DNA from: Hemicentrotus pulcherrimus
Taxonomy: Eukaryota > Echinodermata > Echinoidea > Camarodonta > Strongylocentrotidae
DNA length: 15,859 bases
Assembly (NCBI GenBank): GCA_003118195.1
Contig: BEXV01000583.1
Span: forward strand, 65,261 to 81,119
Direction of reading: 5' to 3'
Shown: in pieces, positions 1 through 11,200 of the stretch
Position numbering within the stretch: position 1 is the first letter of the stretch
Layout of the letters: each line of letters opens with the position of its first letter
Translations under genes and position numbers: made by a program
Notes under the pieces: generated by a model
Seen by the model: only the letters and a program-made list of their open reading frames with translations
Told to the model about the DNA's origin: nothing
The model's database searches: none

Positions 1-24
1 GGACAAAGGGTCAAATGAACATAC

Positions 25-213
25 CCTCCTAGCATCCAGGATCTTGTTCTCAAAGATGAAGTTGATACAGGTCCTCAGAACCTCCAGTCTCCTGGCGCTG
101 TTGTTGACGAGGTTCCTGTGGCCTTCGAAGGAGCCGATGGATGCGTTGTAGGGTACTATCTGTTGCTTCTGGTTGCGGGGCTTGTTCAGGTTTGGGTTCA
201 TACTCTGCATGAT
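25..213 (-). CDS. SBF1/SBF2: SBF exon K: beginning of the SBF2-type region (63 codons)
   Basis: Acceptor ttttgcag, donor gtatgt, phase 0/0. It starts [20 protein letters not shown] and ends with [20 protein letters not shown] plus ARR. It corresponds to the family's [25 protein letters not shown], where the SBF2-type region begins. The Asn/Gln/Lys-rich first third (residues 1-20) is poorly conserved and replaces the Pro-rich linker of vertebrates. The next exon lies outside the window to the left. Confidence 0.92.
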
Positions 214-2248
214 CTGCAAAAAGAAACAACGTGGAACCATGAGAGAGAGTATCACCGGCTGGCCCCAGGAAGGGCGTAAGGCGTATGTATTGTCAATGGC
301 AACAAAGGCAGCTTTGAGGGAAGCGGGTGTAATGCTTTGTCATGGATAAATGTCACACAAAATCTCTTTTCTCCCCTTATGCTTTTCCTCGCTCTCCCTC
401 TTTCCTTCATCATTGTTGGATATTTCCTTTTCCCTATATCGTCATATTTTACCCTATTTCAATTCAACATGTCATATTGATTTTGATGCCTATTTCTTGA
501 TCATTCTATGAGGTTGCTTCTATTCATACTCTTATTTCTCATACTCTCATGATGCCTTTTTATTGTCATGTTTTTAATATACATCTTGAAATGAAATTGC
601 AAATGCTAACTTTTGCAATTCGGCCTTGTGGCAGCGACGAAAGTATTTCAATAAACAATTTTCAATTGAACTGAATTGAATCAACAGATTGATTTAACTC
701 ATATAAACCTCAAGATGTAAACACTCACTGCTTTTGCAAGACCATCATCTATCACATCGATGATTTTTTCGTTGCTCAGGCTCGGGAACGGATACTCGTT
801 GATGCGCGTGTAGGTGCCATCGGAGGGCTTGGGGATCTTCTGAAGATACTGCGCCTTGGTTGGGTTCTCCTGCAGGTGTTCAAGTGAGAATTGATTTTGT
901 GTTACTTCAATGGATTTAGGAGTTTGGAGGACATCATGAGCCATGCATGTATTGTGACCTTCCACCCTCCTCTAACAACACCACATTTACCCCAAATCTA
1001 CCACAACTTAGCCAAAAATTTACCACAAATTAGCCAAGACTTATCAAAGCAAAACTTTCCCCCAAAAGCATACAAAATGACCAAAGATTTTCTGGGGAAA
1101 GGGGCTCCAGTGGTCCCCCTCTCTAAGAGTTGTTATTTTCAATTGAGCATGATTACCGTATCTATTTACATCTATTTACTATTTGGCAAATAATGCATGC
1201 AGATAAAAGACTATTACATGGTCCCATCAATTTACTTTCATGTACATACCGGTATGCCTAAGAATCCCTAACGAGGAAGGCTTATTCAATAATTTACAAA
1301 AATTCAAAACTCTTTAGGCTCAAAGTTAAAGTAATACATATAGTCCTCTTGCCCCTCAATTAGCTTTCTTCAAGAAAAAAGAAATGGTTATTGGAAATTG
1401 CACAAGATACTTAGGAGATCTTCTTAATCTTGACATTTTTAAGTGAAGGATATCAGGAACTTCCCAAATTTAAATCTTATTTTGAATGGGAGCAATTTAC
1501 AAGAATCTTTTTTTCAAGAAATATTTCATTTTCTTGATGTTGATGTGCACTAGAAGGTCACAATTCAAATCAAGATTCTCTTCTAAAAAAACAAGAAATT
1601 AAATTTAAAGTTCAAGCTCTTCTCTCCAGCCTTGAAATTAATCATGCAGTTCTCTTCACCTAGATTTATATCCCGGAGAAGAAAAAAATTAACCCTTGCA
1701 AAATCATTCATTCAACATACATATGTGCCTAAAAAGAAAATACAAGTACGATTCCAAATAAAGTTTGTGTTGGGTCATGCTTGCAGGTCATGCCATCCCC
1801 AATCTTAGCTTCAATCAAATTAATGAATCAATCGAGCCAAAATATAGAATCACAAATAAATCATAATCAATCATAATTGATCTTTATCAATCAAATAAAA
1901 CAAAGTCAGTCTTTCAAACACTGTTTTCTTCTTGGCTAAAAGAAAAAAACAGTTTCTTCATACTGGAAACTTGGCACTTAAGATTCACACCAGCCATATA
2001 TAAAGTTGTTTCAATAAAATCCCTATTTTATGAGCTTTAAAAAAAAGCCAAAAAACACTGAGCGCAAAATTCAGGGACATTGAAACTTGCAAGATAAATG
2101 ACATACCTTTAACTGACCCAGAACATATTGTAAACAGAATATATGCATTAGAGATATACTGTAGCTAGTGTATTATGTAAGGTTTTGTGTATTCTTTTCC
2201 CAGCAAAGATAAGGTACTAATTTATTTATTTATTTTTATTTTTTTTAN

Positions 2249-2286
<38 letters not shown>

Positions 2287-5200
2287 GGGGGGGGGGTACT
2301 TTTTCAGTACTTGACAAGTTTACCAGGATAATCAGAGAAACTGTCCAAGATTGAACTATCAAGTACTAGAGATTAAAAATAGCATGATAAATAAAGGACA
2401 TCTGGAAAGGCATTAAAAATGTTATATCTATTTTAGACTTTATTTAATTTTTTAAATGCTAATCTAGCCTTTTAATAGCAGACTTTCTGAAGCATCATGC
2501 CCGTTTGCTATAAATTCTATGCAAAAGCCTGATACCCATTAAACAGAATGAAATGAGAGGAAAAGAGATGAAATTGTCTGTTGAGAGCCAGAAGGATGTT
2601 AAATAACTCTGTGTTAAAAGTATATGAGTAAACAACCTTCTGGCACCAGACAAAATGTTCCATGGCATCAAGTGATGAAGTGTGACGTCATCAAAAATCT
2701 AATTTTTGAATTTCTCAATTTTTTCTTCATTTTCCGAAAGAGCATCAAAAATAATGTCCAAATGTTGAAAGCCAATTGAATAGGCTATGTTAAGTATTGT
2801 CTAAGATATGACCATCTGAATAAATATACTCCCCATAAGAGCTCAGTGTTAACCACTAGGAGCCACAACATATATCACTGAGTTCCCATAGGACATATAT
2901 TTATTCAGTTTGTCATATCTCAGCCAATACTTAACATATTTCAATTGGTTTTCGACATTTAGACATTATTTTTGATGCTCCTTCTGAAAATGTAGAAAAA
3001 ATTGAGAAATGCTAAAAATAGATTTTAATGATGTCACAGCTTCGGTACTCTATTAGGATAGAAAAAATAGATGTAAATAGGCAGTAAAAGTCAAAATTTT
3101 AGTCTCATCTTCAGAATTTTGAAATTGTATTTGAAAAGCTGTCTATTGAGGATTCTACAAAAATACAGAGCGTAATTGGTACAATATAAGCTCTATAGCG
3201 TTTCCATACTTTTGAGATTCACATGTACTGTCATATCTTAGCTGGATGTGTTTAAATATAAAATGTTATCAATTTAATATTTTAGCCCAGTACTATCCAT
3301 GAGTTTCTAAAAGAGATATGAAAGTTAAATGGCATGGAATTTGATCGTGAAAGATAGTAGAGATGGAAGCTTGAGGAAACATGATGAAATTAACAATTAA
3401 GTTGTCTTTTCATGGGATATAAAACACATTTGGTATAGTACATGTAATTGTGATTTCTTATTGTTCGAGTTCCATATTAATTTAAGTTTGATTGGCCTGA
3501 ACAGCTACCCTGGTAAATATGGGTGTACTGCAATCACATTCAGTTGGTGTATTGCATCTAATATCATTGAAAGGAATTATCTTGTATGTGTTGTGAACAA
3601 ACATGCAAGTGTTTGTTTATTGACAGTGCAAACAATTTTGGTTTAAATATAAAATATAAGTTCCTGCGACGACTGCTCCATGTTCAATATCTGCCACAAA
3701 CCGAATTCTGAAATTCAATCCTGGACCCTGACTTAAACGGCATTTAACCTTAGCCATAACTCTAAACCTAACCTAACTCTACAACCAAATTACAACATTA
3801 ACCCTAACCTTAACTCTATCTCTGAGAGAAAATAGGCTGGAGCAATTGACAAGTCGCCACAAATTTTTTTCTCATAACAATTCAAGTTAATGGTGTGTGA
3901 CAAAGGAAAGTTAATTGTAAATGTAGGATGTGAAGTCTGGGGAGGATTTGCAGGTAAGTTTATAAAGAGTATGATGTGAAAACAGGAACATATACCACAT
4001 AACAAACATGTGTAAAGTGTAATTACAACAATCAAGTTTCCCAAATAACTAAACATCGCCAGAAAATCTCCAGAGAACCTTCGGGCTCTAAACAGACAAC
4101 ATTTTACGAGTAAAATTAGTCTTTACATCATTAAAGGTCACTGACTTTAATATTACACAATTGTTAGCATTTTATTTTTTCTTATTCTCCAGTAAGTGTT
4201 TGTTAAATATGTATCAATGGCTGGGGTAAAAGTGTAGATAAGGTGTATAGGTGTATGTTAATGGAATTAGATAAAAAACATTCCTTATACTGTGACGGTA
4301 ATCCATAATGGTTGAATATACTAACAACAGATATTAGAGAATATTAGGAGATATATGTACATTTAAAAAATAGTTATTAGTTAAATACATATGTACATGT
4401 AATTTTGTATTCGTAGAGTATTTTCTTGAGTTGGATAACACTTTGTTCTTAACCGCTTCGTTGTTTACATTTAGTTACGAGCCAGAGTAAATCAGATGTT
4501 TAGTTGCAGTTTTAAAGGCAATAGTGACTTCTATAATTTCAATATTAGCAGTCAAGATTACAGTTAAATACTGTTCTAGGTGTATATTATCCATCCTGAC
4601 CAACAAATTTCAATCATTATAAAACCTACTGTAGCATAAATACTGGAAAGTGTGTCTAATTCCCACATGAAGCCAAGGATATCTAAATTTTGGAAGATTA
4701 TTCATATTGAATATTGATGGTACGATTCTTAAGAAAGAATGGGAGATGAGAGATATAGTGTGTCATCACATGCCTGAAAAAAGGGGCTTGAAATGGAACG
4801 CTGCATGGAAAAAAAGACTTGGTATACTACTCTAAAACCGGCAACATTTGCGTGCATGAAACTTGTGCAAATGTTGCACAAGAGGTCAAGATTCGCGATA
4901 ATGTCATTAGAGAAATCAATGGATTACTGGCATTGGCAAATATCTAATGTTGAAATAAGTGAAATTTTCTTGCAGCGAAAAAGGCTGTCCCTAAAAAATT
5001 TCATGTTGCAAATGTTTCTGGTTTTACAATCCATGTCAGCAATACATTTCGGTCCTTGTATTGTGTTGTTTACAGTGATAGGTTATCACTTCAACAACCA
5101 ACAACAACAAAAGTTCAGAAATTTGCTAAAACAATGTCTTTCAATATGCCCTTCCACCAAGCATGTTATGGTGTGTTCTTGTTTTTTTTTTTTAAGTAAT

Positions 5201-8200
5201 ACAGTCAAACCTGTCTATAGTGACCACCCAAGGGAAACACAAAAAGTGGTCTTTGTAGACAGGTTCCTTTAGTACATGTTTCAATGAGAAGCCATTTTCA
5301 TGGGGAACAAAAAAATGTGATCTTTGTAGACAGGTGGTCACTAAAGCAGGTTTGACTGTAATAGTATAAATGAATGTTTAGTGGTGTTAATAGGTTACAA
5401 GTTTCAAGCAAGTTGCCCTGAGTAGCTACCAAGCTGAAAAGAAACTACGAATGCAACATTGCATCTTTACCTCTGCAGACATAGACAATATAGATGGGTT
5501 CTCCTGTTAATGATGAACAGATTAATCAGAAAAATTAGAAAATAAATAGCAATTAACTATGAAAGGATCAATCAAATTTGTTTGAAAGACTTCTCAATAG
5601 CACAAAAGTAGGGATACAGACAAGCTTATTTGAAATACTGATCAAGGGAGCTAGGAAAAGTGGTCTTTAAAAGCAGGTGAAATTCATTATGTACAGCAAA
5701 ACCTGTACGTGAAGACCAAAAAGCAGTCTCTATGACGAGATCGTCTCAACACTTCTAATTTTCATCCCTTTTCTACAAATTCTTGGATTACTTGTACTTC
5801 ATCATTCTACAAACCTACCTATAAAGGCTTGTTTAGATGTGACGCAGCAAAACCGCAGCGTTTTTTGTGATGATATGTGCAATAGATAGGCTTCACATAA
5901 AACAAAATGAATGTGAATGCATGCAGGTCCTTTGTTATGGCACTTGCTATTCATTTACAAGTTTTAACAAATATGTGGCTGCTTTTTTGCCGCGATTTAC
6001 TGCGCTTTTTCTGAACAAGCCATCTGAACAAGCCTTATTACAGGGTGATAATGTGAAGCTAAAAGATGGGTTAATTTCTGCTTTGGAATGTAAACAAATA
6101 AACAATGGTAAAGTTTCAGCATGAAAACTACAATGATTATCTACACTGTCATGGATAACACCCATTGGCACTCTCAATGTATATTCACCAAGCTTGTAGC
6201 ACTTGCCCCAATTCTAAATCTTATCTACATGCCCTGGCAAATAGTGTAGTTAAAAAAGCATTTTATGTAAACTGAATGAAAATGAAGCCCTAATTGGGTG
6301 GACAAACAACTGGGCAAGTGCAATTTCCATTATTTACTTGCCCAGTAGCCATACGCATTGCCCTGAGAACATGGACATGCAGGTAAGGGTCTAAAGAATT
6401 CTGGCCTCTTTTGGATTTCCTGACAAAGATTTGCTGAAAGATGGATTAATCTTTTGATTGGCAACTTCAGTGTGAATGATTTGATTTGCTTGCCAACAAG
6501 AAGCCATGTATTGGTTGCCCTGTGGACAAGCAGGTTAGGTTTGAAAGCAACCTGGCTTCTCTACTCATCAGTGGCTACCGACAGATTATGTAATCCTATG
6601 CTTTTGCAATTTGGCAAGTATGATTGATTTTATTACTTGAAAAAATGGGCATTAAGGTAGATACAAAAACACTCTGGCCTATTTGGTATTTCCTGGCAAA
6701 ATAAGTTGAAACGAGATTGTGGATAGACTTAAAATTTGTGCGTAATCTATTGTTCTATGACTTGGGATACCTGACAAAAGTGATTGCCCTGACCTATATT
6801 CTTATTGCCTGTAGGTAAGGTACAAGCATCCTAGCCTTCTAAGAGATGGCTGAGGGTAGGAGCCCTACTTACATTGACATATAGCCTCTCTGCAACGTCC
6901 CTGATGTTCTTAAGCATCCTCTCCGGCTGGCCCTCCTCTGAAGCAAATGTCTCTGGAAGCATCGCGTTCAGCTACAAGGAAAACCAACAATAATGAAACA
7001 AATTAAAGCAAATCTTGAGTTCAAACTCTGCTGTCAGTTTTCTGCGTAAAACAATTTCTATATTAAAAAGTGAAGCGGTTGCACCATTCCAAAGCATGGA
7101 AGATGTGATTATCAAGTCTGAACCACTAAACTATACCCATGTAAATTTTAGAATGACCATACAATCTGTAAAAGAGATATGAATTTACTAGTGAACCTGA
7201 AATTGGCAGCATAAGATATCATGCAAGTTATCCAATATAGCTTACAACAGAGAATGTCAATTATCAGAATTGGGGGAAACCTACTATTTTGTTGCATAAA
7301 ATAGGCCCTTTAATAAAAATTTTAAAAGACATGATTAAGAGTACATGTAGCTAATAATTTAATGTAACTTAGTATTTTGTTGACAGTTGACAGATTAAAC
7401 ATCTGATGAATGCACGTACAAAGTATGACAGCTACATGGCTGCTACACTATACTACATCAAAAAAGATTTTTGATTACGCGTCGCTCGACAACTAACCTT
7501 ATCAAAGAGATCGCAGGGTCTGTAGGGAGGCCCTCTCTCGCTGACAAACGCCCCAAAGCTCATACCGTCAAGAAACTTGCTCAAGAATTCATCTCCTAAT
7601 AACCCATGCTGGAACAAGAACATACCCTGAAAAAACAAAGACATGAAATTATCAAGAGCTTAAGACGAGGAAAGGCGTTGACCATAATCAGGTTTACATA
7701 ATAAGTTTGCCTTTACCATGACCAATGAGGATATTTTTTGGTAAGGAACTCATCTTTTCCTTAAGTTACAGAAACCGTCATCTCTTCAATATCGTAGATA
7801 AGTTTGCTTAAAAGGCTATGTCAATGATGATATATTTCTAAATTTATTTCCAGCTTTCAAATTTTAAACCTGTTTCATGGTAAAAGAAATGGCACTGCAT
7901 CATCACTCCATTATCATCACTGTCATCATCTTCATCATCATCATCATCATCATCATCATAATCATCATCATCATCATCATTGTCGTCGTCGTCGTCGTCA
8001 TCATCATCATCATCAATATCAATATCATGACTATCATCATCACCACCATCATCATCATCATCATCATCATCATCACTCCATTATTATCACTGTTATCTTT
8101 TTCTTCATCATCACCATCATCATCATCATCATCATCATCATCTTCATTATAACAATCATCGTCGTCCTCCTCATCATCATCATCATCATCATCATATTCA

Positions 8201-11200
8201 TCATCACCACCACCACCACCACCACCCTAAATCATCGTTTCGCCACCACCACCACCACCACCATCCCAATCAGCATCACCCAAATCATCAACTCCACCAC
8301 CACCATCCCCATCAGCATCACCCAAATCATCAACTCCACCGCCGACACCACCACCACCACCATCATCATCCTCCTCCCCCTCCCCTCCTCCTTTATCATC
8401 ATACCTTGTTGAACGTAATGACAGGGCTAGGGTGTATCCTGATGATGGTGAGACAGCTCCTGTAGCCTAGCAGCAGCTCAGCGATGAGCCGCAGGAAGAT
8501 TGCACGAATCTCCTTGTCAAGGAGTTCTGGTTTGGACGGTGTGTCCGAACTCACAGGGAACGCCTGGTCTGCTATCTTCAGATCAGGTCTCAGCACCTAG
8601 TACATGACACCAAAATAAATATTTAAAGTTACGCATACTGGAAGACCAGGGCCCCTTTGCACAAAACTTACCATTGATGGTAAGTAGGTCAGCAATGGTA
8701 ACTACCATGGAAACCTTGATTTTGATTGGCTGTTGAACCCTGTTTAATGTTACCATGGTAGTTGCCATTGATGGCAAGATGGCAAAGTTTATAAACATTG
8801 ATGGTAAGTTTTATGCAACGCGGGCCCATATCATTATTTGGGGCAATTTTAAGGGCGAAGTGAAAATGGCCGAAATGAAAGATTGAGAATTGAAACTTTG
8901 CCAAGAATCAGGAAGGTAGGGGACATCTAAAAAAAATGTATGATATTTGTGGCAGCTTTTTAAAATATTTTTTAACACATTCACTATTATCAGGGATGCC
9001 AGGTAAAATTGATTAGAGGGCCTGAAAATTACCTAGAAGGGGCTAATTTTTACACAAAAAGCCTTAACTATGGTCTGAAAATAACTTGCAGGGCCTGAAT
9101 TCAGGCTATTGCCTGGAAACTGACATCCCTGTATAATGAATTAGGCATTTGATCAAGAAGTTTCACCGAAGAGACATTCAGAATATTGTATACTGGAAAT
9201 TGCTATGCCGATATGAAAAAAAATGTTATGACAACACCAGTAATAATGAGTTTTGAATTGACTTACCATAGTAAGTTCATAGTTAATAATCAGTGTTGAA
9301 TTGACTTACCATAGTAAGTTCATAGTTAATAATCAGTGTTGAATTGACTTACCATAGTAAGTTCATAGTTAATAATCAGTGTTGAATTGACTTACCATAG
9401 TAAGTTCATAGTTAATAATCAGTGTTGAATTGACTTACCATAGTAAGTTCATAGTTAATAATCAGTGTTGAATTGACTTACCATAGTAAGTTCATAGTTA
9501 ATAATCAGTGTTGAATTGACTTACCATAGTAAGTTCATAGTTAATAATCAGTGTTGAATTGACTTACCATAGTAAGTTTACAGTTAAGAATCAGTTTTGA
9601 ATTGACTTACCATAGTAAGTTCATAGTTAATAATCAGTTTTGAATTGACTTACCATAGTACGTTCATAGTTAATAATCAGTTCTGAATTGACTTACCATA
9701 GTAAGTTCATAGTTGATTCTCTCATATATCACATCCGCTGGCAGCAGTAGATTCACACATTCAGGTATGGACAGGTAGCCCCCGTCTAGATCAGCAACTA
9801 TTACATCAAGCTGTAATGAAATGGAAAGGAAAGACTTAATTAAAGGGATCCGGTAACTTTGTCTGAGATTCTGAAACAAAATCCTGGATTTAGCTCATGC
9901 TGCAATGATAATTATAAACCTTTAGGTCAGTCAGGAACTCCCTGACTTTTACAAGCCCATCGCCTGTCTGATTATCAAGATATTAATGATTGGAATTACA
10001 AATTTTGAAACACTATAATCTATTGGGGAAAATGAGTATGGTAAAACCGGTCACTCAAATGTTTTAACTTTTTTGAGGCACTTCTTGATCGTTTTGAAGC
10101 GCAATTTTTTTTTTAGGGCTTCAATATTACACCGTATCACAAGACACTGTTAACATGTAGGACCATGTTTTTCAGATTTAACATTGTTAAACGATCCCTT
10201 TAAATGGTGCTGAACATGCACGGATAAGTTCAAGACATCTTTAAAATCGTATCTCTTTGGTTAGAGGTGAATAAATCCTACACACAGGTCCTTCCAAGTA
10301 GAATTTGACCATGCTGTGTAGAATATTACCATGCAGTATATTTTCTTTTTCCTTACTAGTATTAACTTTTTCTTTTTCATTTTTCCTACAGTGCGTAGAG
10401 ATGTTAACAAATGTATTATGCTCTTTATAAGAACTGTACTATTATTACTATTGTTATGATTATCATTATTTACATGTCAAAAACTATCAGACTGTTAACC
10501 AATTCAAAACTTGTCTTAACACACATTTATTCAAAATTGCTTTTGACGATACACTTACTCTGTTCACATTGGCGTATAAGTCATATGTATTGTAATTTGT
10601 AGATTTATTTGGATTTCATTTTTGTTTTGTTTGATATGTAATTGTTTAGCATTGTATTTTGTTTGTTACAGTGCTTAGAGACTTCGGTCGGAAGCACTTT
10701 ATAAGCACCGTTTTATTATTAACAACATTAGGATTTACCATAAAACATCACCTTAACAGCTCACTAGGTCGGGATAAAATAATTTTGTTTTCCTTCAAAT
10801 CTCATCTATTATATCAACACTGAGAGCATTATTACCAGGCTCATTCCATTTTAAAGACGAGGGGTATATTATCAATTTAGGTCAGGATTATACTTTTGTT
10901 ATCTTTGATATCTGAACTGTGGAATTATAGATATAAAGCAAAATGGCAAGGGTCATTGCATTTCAAAAACGAGGGGCGTGTTCTTAATTTAGGTCAGGAC
11001 AAATCTCATTGTTTGTTGTTGTTGTTTTTTGTAACGGCAATCAGTCAAGAACTGACTATAATCACCAACGCCTATTTTTTTAAATATTCATTTCCTTCTT
11101 TCTCATTTTTTTCCTCTGGTATTACACACATAAAGCATAATTGCCAGGGTCATTCCATTTTATAGAGGGGGGGGGGAAGGGAATGTGTTATTAATTTACC

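Larger units (their letters stand above)
870..6872 (-). other. intron I-J (6003 bp), largest in the window
   Basis: GT-AG, phase 0. From high to low coordinate it holds diverged repeats near the donor, an inverted-end element (5824-6036), mariner-like fragments and a complete MITE (5202-5358), a 365-bp palindrome (2678-3042) and a homopolymer block (2222-2296). The stretches 870-2220, 3045-5195 and 5365-5650 hold no gene or element I recognise; their short open frames look random. Confidence 0.8.
8597..9696 (-). other. intron F-G (1100 bp)
   Basis: GT-AG, phase 0. It contains, from the donor, the 43-bp array (9241-9696), two MITE-like elements (8991-9131, 8649-8827) and about 150 bp of plain AT-rich sequence between them. 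Confidence 0.85.

Noticed and set aside
891..1193. Plus-strand frame rich in Pro, His and Leu
   Set aside because: It overlaps the exon J acceptor region antisense and shows no family pattern.
3741..3830. Telomere-like CCTAA repeats
   Set aside because: CCTAA motifs are irregular and interrupted, with no tandem periodicity. At most a very old or chance interstitial block.
4793..5272. 159-codon open frame on the plus strand
   Set aside because: No domain or family pattern. Its end runs into the mariner-like MITE, and it sits inside an SBF intron in AT-rich sequence. A chance frame.
5867..6177. Opposing open frames
   Set aside because: They fall mostly within an inverted-end element and show no conserved motif.
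7877..8152. Open frame rich in Ile, Val and Ser
   Set aside because: It is the translation of the CAT/CGT trinucleotide satellite, with no protein-like composition.
9241..9717. CRISPR-like array
   Set aside because: The 43-bp units are contiguous with no variable spacers, and the edge unit is a splice junction of an animal gene.
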